From positions 1 through 62,224 of the forward strand of contig NZ_MECK01000157.1 in assembly GCF_014596465.1 (NCBI RefSeq): a stretch of DNA of 62,224 nucleotides, given 5' to 3'. The notes under the pieces were generated by a model. It saw only the letters and a list, made by a program, of their open reading frames with translations, was not told the origin of the DNA and made no database searches. Positions 10,556-17,659 of this stretch are shown in pieces; positions within the stretch are counted from its first letter, which is position 1, and the number at the start of each line of letters is the position of its first letter. The DNA comes from Streptomyces sp. CBMA123. Lineage in GTDB: Bacteria; Actinomycetota; Actinomycetes; Streptomycetales; Streptomycetaceae. The translations under genes were made by a program, and so were the position numbers.

Positions 10556-11238
10556 GGGGCCACCGATCCGGCGGGGAGGGTACGGGCCCGGCCGTCGCGG
10601 ACGATCGCCTCGCGGTCGGCGTAGGCGGCGACCCTCGGCTCGTGGGTGACCAGGATGACGGTGGTGCCCTGCTCCTTCGCCGAGCTGACCATCAGCTCCA
10701 TCACCTGCTCGCCGGTCAGCGAGTCCAGCGCACCGGTCGGCTCGTCGGCGAACAGCACCTGCGGACGGGCCACCAACCCACGGGCCAGCGCCACGCGTTG
10801 CGCCTGGCCGCCGGACAACTCGCCGGAGCGGCGCTGCTCCAGGCCCTCCAGGCCGAGTCGGGCGAACCAGGGACGGGCCTGGGCCAGCGCGGCGCCCCGG
10901 CGGACGCCGTTCAGCAGCAGCGGCAGGGCCACGTTCTCCTCGGCCGTCAACTCCGGCACCAGCTGGCCGAACTGGAAGACGAAGCCGAACTTGTCGCGGC
11001 GCAGCGCGCTGCGCTGGGACTCGCTCATCCGGTCCAGGCGCTGCCCGTCGAACAGCACCTCGCCCGCGTCGGGCACCAGGATGCCTGCCAGGCAGTGCAG
11101 TAACGTCGACTTGCCCGAGCCGCTGGGGCCCATGACGGCGAGCACCTCGCCGGCCTGGACGGACAGGTTGGCCCCGCGCAGCGCGGGCGTCTCACCGAAG
11201 GCGAGCGCGACGTCCCGGGCCTCGATCACGGCGGTCAT
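10552..11238 (-). CDS. ABC transporter ATP-binding protein
   Basis: A 228-residue ATPase of the LolD/MacB class, partner of the FtsX-like permease. Walker A is MGPSGSGKST, the Q-loop is FVFQFGQLVPELTAEENV, the signature is LSGGQAQRVALARGL and Walker B is QVLFADEPTGALDS, with the H-loop in LVTHEPRVA. It overlaps both neighbours by four bases, so the padR-ATPase-permease operon is translationally coupled. Confidence 0.93.
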   Translation of the reverse strand: MTAVIEARDVALAFGETPALRGANLSVQAGEVLAVMGPSGSGKSTLLHCLAGILVPDAGEVLFDGQRLDRMSESQRSALRRDKFGFVFQFGQLVPELTAEENVALPLLLNGVRRGAALAQARPWFARLGLEGLEQRRSGELSGGQAQRVALARGLVARPQVLFADEPTGALDSLTGEQVMELMVSSAKEQGTTVILVTHEPRVAAYADREAIVRDGRARTLPAGSVAP

Positions 11239-11759
11239 GCGCGCACCTCCGCGGCGAGTGCGTCGAGCCGGGCGACGGTCAGGTCGATCCAGCGCAGGTC
11301 GGCCTCCAGGTGGAACAGGCCGTGGTCGGCGAGCAGGGCGTCCACCAGGGGGCCGCTGCGGCGCAGTTCGGTGAGTTCGCGCATCCGGCGCAGGTGGGCG
11401 GAGCGCTGGGTGTCCAGGTACAGCTCCGCGTCGCGGCCCAGCAGCAGGGCCAGCACCACCTTGGTGAACAGGACGGACTGCAGGGTGGGTTCGGGCGCGA
11501 CCGGCTCCTGGAGCCAGGTCTCGAACTCGGTCGCCCCGGTCTCGGTGATGACGTAGCGCTTGCGCTCGGGCCCGTCGCCGGGCTCGGCTTCACCGGCCAT
11601 CACCTTGCCGTCGCGGGCCAGTCGGCCGAGGGTCGCGTAGACCTGGCCGTACGGAAGGGGCTTGCCCCGGCCGAAGAAGGAGTCGTAGTCGCGCTTGAGG
11701 TCGTAGCCGTGACTCGGCTCCCGCTCCAGCAGCCCGAGAAGGGTCAAAGGAACACTCAT
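11235..11759 (-). CDS. PadR family transcriptional regulator
   Basis: A 174-residue regulator. The winged-helix N-terminus contains LTLLGLLEREPSHGYDLKRDYD and LPYGQVYATLGRLARDGKV, both diagnostic of PadR; the C-terminal helical half fits the Vir-type dimerisation domain. It is first in the operon with the ABC exporter and probably represses it from the palindrome at 11782-11798. The ATG giving MSVPLTLLG is chosen because the family begins here. An ATG four codons upstream (MVLPMSV) is possible. Confidence 0.9.
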   Translation of the reverse strand: MSVPLTLLGLLEREPSHGYDLKRDYDSFFGRGKPLPYGQVYATLGRLARDGKVMAGEAEPGDGPERKRYVITETGATEFETWLQEPVAPEPTLQSVLFTKVVLALLLGRDAELYLDTQRSAHLRRMRELTELRRSGPLVDALLADHGLFHLEADLRWIDLTVARLDALAAEVRA

Positions 11760-11781
11760 GGGCAGGACCATACACCAGGGA

Positions 11782-11798
11782 TATACACCGAGTGTATA
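11782..11798. promoter_or_regulatory. Palindromic operator of the PadR-ABC operon
   Basis: TATACAC-CGA-GTGTATA is a perfect inverted repeat with 7-bp arms, ending 23 bases before the padR start codon. A further CATACACC half-site lies at 11769-11776. Being AT-rich in a GC-rich background and directly upstream of the regulator, it is the likely autoregulatory operator and may overlap the -10 element. Confidence 0.7.
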
Positions 11799-12184
11799 GC
11801 TGGCGAGAATACGCCGCTGACCTGGTGAAACGTCAACTCGCCGACAGGGGCGGGCAGGAGACGGCCACACGACCGCCCCCTGCTCCGCACCCCGGGCCGG
11901 CACCCCCACGGTCGCCGGCTCGGGGCCGCGCCCAGGCACGGAGGGCGCGGCCGGACTCCAGCCTGCCCGGCCCGGGCTCCGCTGCCGAGGGCCGAACGTC
12001 CCGGGTGGTCAGGACCGGTCGTCAGAAACGGTCGTCAGAACCGGCGGGCAGGACCGGTCGGCGGGACCGGCGGTCAGTGCCGGCGGCACCGCAGGTGTGA
12101 CCCACTCTTGTGCGAGGGGGGCGGTCGGGTGGAAATTGGGTGACGAAACCCCGTACGCGTCCGCGTCCTTGAGGAGGCCCCCGC
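11799..12184. other. Non-coding gap with short GGACCGGTCG repeats
   Basis: These 386 bases separate divergent padR and the Rv1733c-like gene. The section 12010-12080 contains several near copies of GGACCGGTCG/TCAGAACCGG. The last bases hold the GAGGAGG Shine-Dalgarno of the next gene. No supported gene. Confidence 0.5.
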
Positions 12185-12841
12185 GTGTCCAGCACACCCC
12201 GCCCGGCCCGGCCCGCGTCGCACCCGCGGCGAACCGGCCGTCAGCTGCGGCGGGCCTTCGGTGCCCGGCACGAACCGTTGGCCCGCCCCCTCGACCGCTC
12301 CCGCGCCCGCGCCTGGCTGCTCACCGTCGTCGGCGGACTGCTGGCCGCCGCCCTCTCCGCCGGCGGCGCGCTGCTGCTCTTCCGCGCCACCGCACCGCAG
12401 GCCGACACCGACCACGCGCGGCTGCACCAGGTCGACGCCGTGGTGACCGCCGGCGCCGATCACGGCAGTTCCTCCGGCAGCCGGTTCTCCGGCGGCTACG
12501 GCAGCCGGGTCGACGTCCGGGCCACCTGGAGCTACCCCGGCGACACCCCGCACGCCGGCACCGTCGAAGCCCCGCGCTCGGCCGTCGCCGGCACCGTCGT
12601 CCCGGTCTGGGTCGACCCCGCCGGCAACGCCACCGCTCCCCCGGTCAACCGCGCCGCCCTCGCCGTCTCCGCCGCCTGCACCGGCGCCGGCGCCCTGCTC
12701 ACCCTGTCCGCCCTGCTCACCCTCGCCCTGCGGCTGCGCCTCCAGGCCCTCGACCGCCGGGCCGAGGCCGACTGGACCGCCGGCTGGGCCCGTCTGGAGC
12801 CGCTCTGGAGCGGCCGCGCCGGGCACCGCCGGGAGGAGTGA
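12185..12841 (+). CDS. Rv1733c-like membrane protein
   Basis: A 218-residue protein with two transmembrane helices (about residues 53-75 and 158-182) flanking an external domain containing VPVWVDPAGNATAPP. This matches the Rv1733c-like family of actinobacterial membrane proteins, usually present in many copies per Streptomyces genome; function unknown. The GTG start at 12185 follows GAGGAGG. Confidence 0.8.
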   Translation: MSSTPRPARPASHPRRTGRQLRRAFGARHEPLARPLDRSRARAWLLTVVGGLLAAALSAGGALLLFRATAPQADTDHARLHQVDAVVTAGADHGSSSGSRFSGGYGSRVDVRATWSYPGDTPHAGTVEAPRSAVAGTVVPVWVDPAGNATAPPVNRAALAVSAACTGAGALLTLSALLTLALRLRLQALDRRAEADWTAGWARLEPLWSGRAGHRREE

Positions 12842-12905
12842 CGCGCACGGCGAACGCCCCACGCACAGAGCGAACGCGCCACGCGCACGGCGAACGCACC
12901 AGGGC
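12842..12905. repeat. Short tandem repeat after the Rv1733c-like gene
   Basis: Three imperfect copies of an ACGGCGAACGC-type unit follow the stop codon. They may form weak structure between convergent genes. Confidence 0.4.
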
Positions 12906-12950
12906 CAGGGCCGCGCCGCCGTCCCCCGTCCCCCGGCCCCGGCCCCGGCC

Positions 12951-13628
12951 TCAGCGGCGTTCCGTCCAGGCCGGGGCCGGAACGGGCTTGGCGGCGTGGT
13001 GGGTGAGGGCCGCGACGGCGGCCACCAGCGCGAGGGCCACGGCCAGCGCGACCGGGACGGCGGTGTGGAGGACCAGCACGGCACCGAGGAGGGCGCCCGC
13101 GAACATCCAGACCGCCGAGGCGAGTCGGCGGGTCCCGGTGCGGTCGGCGGCGAGCGCGGTGAGGGTCATGGTGAGCACGGTGGTGGTGAGGTCGGGGACC
13201 TTCAGCGAGCGGACCACCGCGTTCTGGCCGCCCATGGCGAGGGCGAGCAGGCCGATCAGGGTGTAGCGGGCGGGATCGGAGCTGTGGCCGGCCGCCGCCG
13301 CCAGGACGGTGCTCACCGCGAGGAGCCCCGCCTGGGCGGCGACGGCGACGGTCAGCAGCCGGCCCCGGTGGCCGGGCAGGTGCCGGGCCAGGTGGCCGCC
13401 GGCCAGGGCGCCGAGCAGGAAGGCGGCGAGGGCGGCCAGCGAGGCGGTGGCGGACAGCCCGGGCGCGCCGGCCAGGGCGAAGCCGAGGAAGACGACGTTG
13501 CCGGTCATATTGGCGACGAAGACGTGCCCGAGCTCCAGGTAGCTGACCGCGTCCACCACGCCCGTGACCAGGGTCAGCACCAGCAGCATCGGCACCAGCG
13601 GCCCGTGCTCGGGGTCGGCTTTCAGCAT
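12951..13628 (-). CDS. YoaK family membrane protein (DUF1275)
   Basis: A 225-residue protein with about six transmembrane helices. The N-terminal VTGVVDAVSYLELGHVFVANMTGN motif is the hallmark of the YoaK/DUF1275 family, whose transport role is unproven. It lies downstream of mgtC on the same strand with a 57-base gap, so it could be read from the same transcript. Confidence 0.87.
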   Translation of the reverse strand: MLKADPEHGPLVPMLLVLTLVTGVVDAVSYLELGHVFVANMTGNVVFLGFALAGAPGLSATASLAALAAFLLGALAGGHLARHLPGHRGRLLTVAVAAQAGLLAVSTVLAAAAGHSSDPARYTLIGLLALAMGGQNAVVRSLKVPDLTTTVLTMTLTALAADRTGTRRLASAVWMFAGALLGAVLVLHTAVPVALAVALALVAAVAALTHHAAKPVPAPAWTERR

Positions 13629-13685
13629 CGGGCGGCCTCCGGAGGGTTCGTCTGACGGTCCTTCCGTTCTACTCCCCCGGTGGGC

Positions 13686-14420
13686 TCAGGCGAGCGCCGG
13701 GCTGCCCGGGTCGTCCGACTCGTCGTCCAGGTGCCAGTGCAGGTCCCGTACGCCCGGCTCCAGCGAGAGCCGGGTGACGACCTGCTCCAGCGCGGTGGCC
13801 ACCTGGCCGGTGACCGCCACGGTGGCCCGCAGGCTGGTGGCGTCGCCCTGTTCGGTGCGACGGGCCCGCAGGCCGGTCGGGGCGAGGCCGGAGGCGCTCA
13901 GGGCCTGCAGCAGCAGGGCCCGGATGTGGGTCTCGGACTTGCGGTCGCACTCCAGGTGGATGGTCGCCCGGATGGTGGAGTCCGGGTCGCTGCCGGACCG
14001 CGGGGAGCGGTCGAGCAGTCGGCCGGCCGGGCGCAGCACCAGGTGGACGGCGAGCACGGCGAGGGTGCCGAGGGCGGCCAGTTCCAGCTTGCCGGAGGCG
14101 GCCAGCACTCCGACGGCGGCCGAACACCACAGTGTGGCGGCGGTGTTGAGGCCGCGTACGCCGGCGCCGTCGCGCAGGATCACGCCACCGCCGAGGAAGC
14201 CGATGCCGGAGACGACGTAGGAGGCGACCCGGGTGGGGCTGCCGGTGTCTCCGACCGCCTCGCTGTACAGGACGAACAGGGTGGCGCCGGCGGCGACCAG
14301 GGCGTTGGTGCGCAGGCCCGCCATCCGGGCCCGCCACTGGCGCTCGACGCCGATCAGCGCGCCGCAGGCGACGCCGGTGGCGAGCCGGACCAGGAACTCG
14401 ACGGTGGTCAGGGTGTGCAC
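13686..14420 (-). CDS. MgtC/SapB family protein
   Basis: A 244-residue protein. The N-terminal half has four transmembrane helices with the family motifs ACGALIGVERQ and SGIGFLGGGVILRDG; the C-terminal half, from about residue 150, is a cytoplasmic ACT-like domain. MgtC proteins are linked to growth in low Mg2+ and to membrane-potential and ATP control. Its placement 104 bases downstream of an NRAMP-related gene that carries an M-box leader supports a magnesium role. A hairpin between the two genes probably lowers read-through. Confidence 0.88.
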   Translation of the reverse strand: MHTLTTVEFLVRLATGVACGALIGVERQWRARMAGLRTNALVAAGATLFVLYSEAVGDTGSPTRVASYVVSGIGFLGGGVILRDGAGVRGLNTAATLWCSAAVGVLAASGKLELAALGTLAVLAVHLVLRPAGRLLDRSPRSGSDPDSTIRATIHLECDRKSETHIRALLLQALSASGLAPTGLRARRTEQGDATSLRATVAVTGQVATALEQVVTRLSLEPGVRDLHWHLDDESDDPGSPALA

Positions 14421-14467
14421 GACGGCACCTCCTCCAGAGGTTCAGGGGGGGAACGCGGGCCAAAGGA

Positions 14468-14505
14468 ACGGACGGGTGGCGAGCCGCTGCCCGCCACCCG
14501 TCCGT
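14468..14505 (-). terminator. Hairpin between the NRAMP-related gene and mgtC
   Basis: ACGGACGGGTGGCG pairs perfectly with CGCCACCCGTCCGT (14-bp arms, 10-base loop), starting 20 bases after the transporter stop codon. It is a strong intrinsic-type hairpin without a clear U-tract, as is usual in streptomycetes, and is likely a partial terminator ahead of mgtC. Confidence 0.6.
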
Positions 14506-14524
14506 ACGGGCTCCGCTCGGCGGC

Positions 14525-16201
14525 TCAGTGGTTCAGCGCGGTCTGGACGACCTTGATGATGACCATGACCATCGCGATCAGCAGGTAGGCGCGCAGGGCC
14601 CCCATGCCGGCCTTGCGGGCGGTGGACATGACCGGTCGGCCCAGGGTCTCCAGCGGGGGCATCCGCCAGTTCTCCCGGCCGGTGCGGTCGACGGGGTCCT
14701 CCTTGGTGCCCTGGCGGCCGGCGAGGAAGAAGTATCCGGCGACCAGCACCCCCAGCACGCCGCAGCCCGCCATGATCCACAGGATCGCGCCGGAGCTGAT
14801 GTCCGGCCAGACCACCGAGGCGGTCAGGATCAGCGAGAGCATCACCAGCACGCCGACCACCGTCGAGGTGAAGGCGTTGGTCCTCGGCCCGTTGGCCCAG
14901 GGGCCGAGCACGGCCTTGTCGTTGCAGAGCAGCAGCAGGAAGACGGTGGCGGAGGGCAGCAGCACCCCGGCCAGCACCTGGACGAACTGGGTGATCAGCC
15001 CCTGGGTGTAGCCGTTGGAGAGCAGGGTGATCGTCGCCGCGACCGCCACCAGGCCGGCGTAGACGGCGTAGAAGCCCTTGGCGCCCTTGACGCCCCGGTG
15101 CAGCGAGTGCTTGATGCCGAAGACGTCGCCGATCGCGTAGGCCGTGGAGAGGGAGACCGCGAAGGCGCCGATGATCGAGGCGTCCAGCAGCGCGATGGCG
15201 AACAGCACGCCCGCCAGGTGGCCGGCCTTGGCCTCGATGCCCTTGGCGACGGCGGCCGTGTCGGAGAACTGGCCGAAGCCGTCGGTGCCGGCGAAGGCCG
15301 CCGCCGTGAGGCCGATCAGCGCGGCCGCGCCGATGATCACGATCGCGATGCCGATCCACAGGTCGACCTTCTCGTACTTCATGAAACGCGGGGTGATCCG
15401 CTTGTCGATGACGTACGACTGCTGGAAGAACAGCTGCCAGGGGGCGACGGTGGTGCCGACGATCGAGATGATGACCATCATGACGGCCGCGAGCTGGCCG
15501 GCGCCGCCGGGCATGCTCGGGGTCACGAAGTCGTGGGCCATCTGCGAGGTCTTGGGGTGGACCAGGAAGTAGACCGGGACCAGCAGCAACGAGCCGACGC
15601 ACAGCGTGATGGCGACCCGCTCGAAGCGCTGGAAGGAGCCGGTGAAGGCCGAGGCGATGATGATCGCCGCCGCCAGCACCACCGAGGCGACCTTGGGCAG
15701 GCCCAGGTAGCCGGCGGCCATCGTGACGCCGATGAACTCGGTGACCAGGGTGAGGGCGTTGAGCAGGAACAGGTCGATGACGCTGAACGCGCCCCAGAAC
15801 CTGCCGAACCGCTCCAGGATCAGCCGGGCGTGGCCCACGCCGGTGACGGCGCCCAGGCGCAGCACCATCTCCTGGTTGACGTACAGCACCGGGACGAGCA
15901 GCAGCAGCGTCCACAGCAGCTGGGTGCCGTAGTTCTGCCCGGCCTGGCCGTAGGTGGAGAAGGCGCCGGCGTCGTTGTCGCCGACCATCACGATCAGGCC
16001 GGGGCCGACGATCGCCAGCAGGGTCTTGAGACGGGCGGAGAGCCCGTGGCGGGGGGTGGTGTCGTCGAGCCGGATGGTGCCGAGCGCGCCCTTGATGTCG
16101 CCGACGTGGGCGTCGTCCAGGACGGCGGACCGGGCGGCGGCGGGAGCGGTGGGAGCGGTGGGGACCGTGGAAACCTTCGGGTCCAGCATCACGTTGGTCA
16201 T
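14525..16201 (-). CDS. NRAMP-related divalent metal transporter (probable Mg2+)
   Basis: A 558-residue protein with about eleven transmembrane helices and the NRAMP fold. In TM1 the usual DPGN is replaced by GDNDAGAFSTYGQAG, and in TM6 the usual MPH reads VAPWQLFFQQS, so the metal-coordinating Met is Ala. NRAMP-related magnesium transporters (NRMT) are known to lack that Met and to prefer Mg2+ over transition metals. The M-box riboswitch in its leader and the adjacent mgtC agree with Mg2+ uptake. The ATG at 16201 follows a GGGGGGAGGGAGG Shine-Dalgarno. Substrate is inferred, not shown. Confidence 0.85.
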   Translation of the reverse strand: MTNVMLDPKVSTVPTAPTAPAAARSAVLDDAHVGDIKGALGTIRLDDTTPRHGLSARLKTLLAIVGPGLIVMVGDNDAGAFSTYGQAGQNYGTQLLWTLLLLVPVLYVNQEMVLRLGAVTGVGHARLILERFGRFWGAFSVIDLFLLNALTLVTEFIGVTMAAGYLGLPKVASVVLAAAIIIASAFTGSFQRFERVAITLCVGSLLLVPVYFLVHPKTSQMAHDFVTPSMPGGAGQLAAVMMVIISIVGTTVAPWQLFFQQSYVIDKRITPRFMKYEKVDLWIGIAIVIIGAAALIGLTAAAFAGTDGFGQFSDTAAVAKGIEAKAGHLAGVLFAIALLDASIIGAFAVSLSTAYAIGDVFGIKHSLHRGVKGAKGFYAVYAGLVAVAATITLLSNGYTQGLITQFVQVLAGVLLPSATVFLLLLCNDKAVLGPWANGPRTNAFTSTVVGVLVMLSLILTASVVWPDISSGAILWIMAGCGVLGVLVAGYFFLAGRQGTKEDPVDRTGRENWRMPPLETLGRPVMSTARKAGMGALRAYLLIAMVMVIIKVVQTALNH

Positions 16202-16215
16202 GGCGGGGCCTCCCT

Positions 16216-16234
16216 CCCCCCTACCTTGAGGGGG
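16216..16234 (-). promoter_or_regulatory. Hairpin overlapping the transporter ribosome-binding site
   Basis: On the minus strand CCCCCT and AGGGGG flank a 6-base CAAGGT loop, and the right arm runs into the Shine-Dalgarno tract. Pairing would occlude part of the ribosome-binding site of the transporter gene. Confidence 0.4.
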
Positions 16235-16402
16235 TGTCAGGGGGCACACAGCAGCGATCCTCCCTGCGGGCGCACGACATTCGCTCCGTACGGCGACGCT
16301 GAGCGGCGGCGGCCGTGCGGGCATGACGATGCGTCAGGCGGCTTGCGTCGAGGCATGGTCGAGCGCACGACGAAGTGCCGGATGAACGCGCAGGGAAGGT
16401 GG

Positions 16403-16474
16403 TTACCGCGTGCCGGAGGTGTTCGAGAGCATGCGGGGGTAGGGGCTACTGTGGCCCGGACTATCGCAGTCCAT
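16403..16474 (-). CDS. Upstream ORF (23 aa) in the magnesium leader
   Basis: A 24-codon ORF on the minus strand, between the M-box and the transporter. It begins ATG GAC TGC GAT AGT CCG and ends TAA. It has the best Shine-Dalgarno in the leader (GGGAGGAGG, 8 bases before ATG). The N-terminus reads MDCDSPGHSSPYP: two early Asp residues then three Pro. Enterobacterial MgtL begins with alternating acidic and Pro residues that destabilise ribosomes in low Mg2+; the resemblance in composition and position suggests the same role here. No homologue is known to me, and translation is not demonstrated. Confidence 0.5.
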   Translation of the reverse strand: MDCDSPGHSSPYPRMLSNTSGTR

Positions 16475-16567
16475 GTCTCTCGCCTCCTCCCGGTCGGGGG
16501 CGCACCGTCTGTGCGCCGCATCACGACACGGCAAGGAGCACACCGGCCTTCGAGGACCGGTACACCC

Positions 16568-16731
16568 CAACTCGTCAGAGCTTTGGCACTCCACGGCGTG
16601 TCCAGCCGGATCGGCCGGAAGCCACTTGGGGTCAACCCTTAACTCGGGAAGACCTGTCCTGAACCTGGGCGTCTCTCGACGTCGTCGGGTCAGTGGCCTG
16701 TGTCCGTGAAGACGCCTCACCGAACGAGGTG
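16568..16731 (-). promoter_or_regulatory. M-box (ykoK) Mg2+ riboswitch
   Basis: Read on the minus strand, the segment contains the M-box landmarks in order. CTCGTTCGGTGAGGC comes at the 5' end (16728 downwards), then ACGTCGAGAGACGCC, then GGTTCAGGACAGG, and GTGCCAAAGCTCTGACGAG at the 3' end. The terminal CTCGT/ACGAG closes helix P1. These are the sequences that pack around Mg2+ ions in the ykoK aptamer. It lies about 370 bases upstream of the NRAMP-related gene in the same orientation. A TATGCT hexamer at 16750-16755 is a possible -10. The remaining part of the 16202-16903 gap holds the upstream ORF and the promoter of the divergent ABC gene. Confidence 0.85.
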
Positions 16732-16852
16732 CCTTTTCAAACCTCCCAAAGCATAGACCCGGCCCGGTTGCCCGGTGTCACCTTTTCGGCCGACCTTCGA
16801 CAGCTTTGTAGAACCTTGACCAAACCCGTGACGGCTTGTGCATCTCCGCTCG

Positions 16853-16877
16853 GCATATATAGTTCACCGACATATGC
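16853..16877. promoter_or_regulatory. Possible operator/promoter of the second ABC operon
   Basis: GCATAT and ATATGC form an inverted repeat with a 13-base spacer in the most AT-rich part of the gap, 27 bases upstream of the ABC start codon. No regulator gene for this pair is adjacent. Confidence 0.35.
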
Positions 16878-16903
16878 AGCTGAACAGCTCACGAGGGGGA
16901 ACT

Positions 16904-17659
16904 GTGTCCCACACCGATCCGAGCCGGCCCGCGCCCGTCCTGCAGTTGGCCGGGGTCTCCCGGGTGCACGGGCGCGGCAACGCCGAGGTCCACGCCCTGC
17001 GCGCGATCGACCTGACCGTCCACGCGGGCGAGTTCGTCGCCGTGATGGGGCCCTCCGGCTCCGGGAAGTCGACCCTGCTCACCCTGGCCGGAGGGCTGGA
17101 CCTGCCCAGCGAGGGCCAGGTACTGGTCGAGGGCGTGACCCTCGGCGGCCTCAGCCGGGGCAAGCTCGCCGACCTGCGGCGGCGCTCCGTCGGGTACGTC
17201 TTCCAGGACTACAACCTGATCCCGGCGCTCACCGCCGCCGAGAACATCGCCCTGCCGCGCGAACTCGACGGCGTCTCCGGCCGCACCGCCCGCCGGGAGG
17301 CCCTGGCCGCCCTGGAGGAACTGGGCATCGGCGAACTCGCCGACCGCTTCCCCGACGACATGTCCGGCGGCCAGCAGCAGCGCGTCGCCATCGCCCGCGC
17401 CCTGATCGGCGAGCGACGGCTCGTCCTCGCCGACGAACCCACCGGGGCGCTGGACTCCGCCACCGGCGACGCCGTGCTCGCCGTCCTGCGTGCCCGCTGC
17501 GACGCCGGCGCCGCCGCCATGATGGTCACCCACGAGGCCTCCCACGCCAGTTGGGCGGACCGGGTGGTCCACCTGCGGGACGGCGCGGTCGCCTCCGAGA
17601 GCACCGGACGCCGCTCCGGCGGCTGCCAGGCGGCCATCCACCGCGAGGTGGCGCGATGA
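16904..17659 (+). CDS. ABC transporter ATP-binding protein
   Basis: A 251-residue MacB/LolD-class ATPase. Walker A MGPSGSGKST, Q-loop YVFQDYNLIPALTAAENI, signature MSGGQQQRVAIARAL and Walker B LVLADEPTGALDS are all intact. The GTG at 16904 is chosen because it has GAGGGGGA upstream and starts just before the conserved region; an in-frame ATG at 16874 lacks a ribosome-binding site. Its stop overlaps the ATG of the permease. Confidence 0.92.
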   Translation: MSHTDPSRPAPVLQLAGVSRVHGRGNAEVHALRAIDLTVHAGEFVAVMGPSGSGKSTLLTLAGGLDLPSEGQVLVEGVTLGGLSRGKLADLRRRSVGYVFQDYNLIPALTAAENIALPRELDGVSGRTARREALAALEELGIGELADRFPDDMSGGQQQRVAIARALIGERRLVLADEPTGALDSATGDAVLAVLRARCDAGAAAMMVTHEASHASWADRVVHLRDGAVASESTGRRSGGCQAAIHREVAR

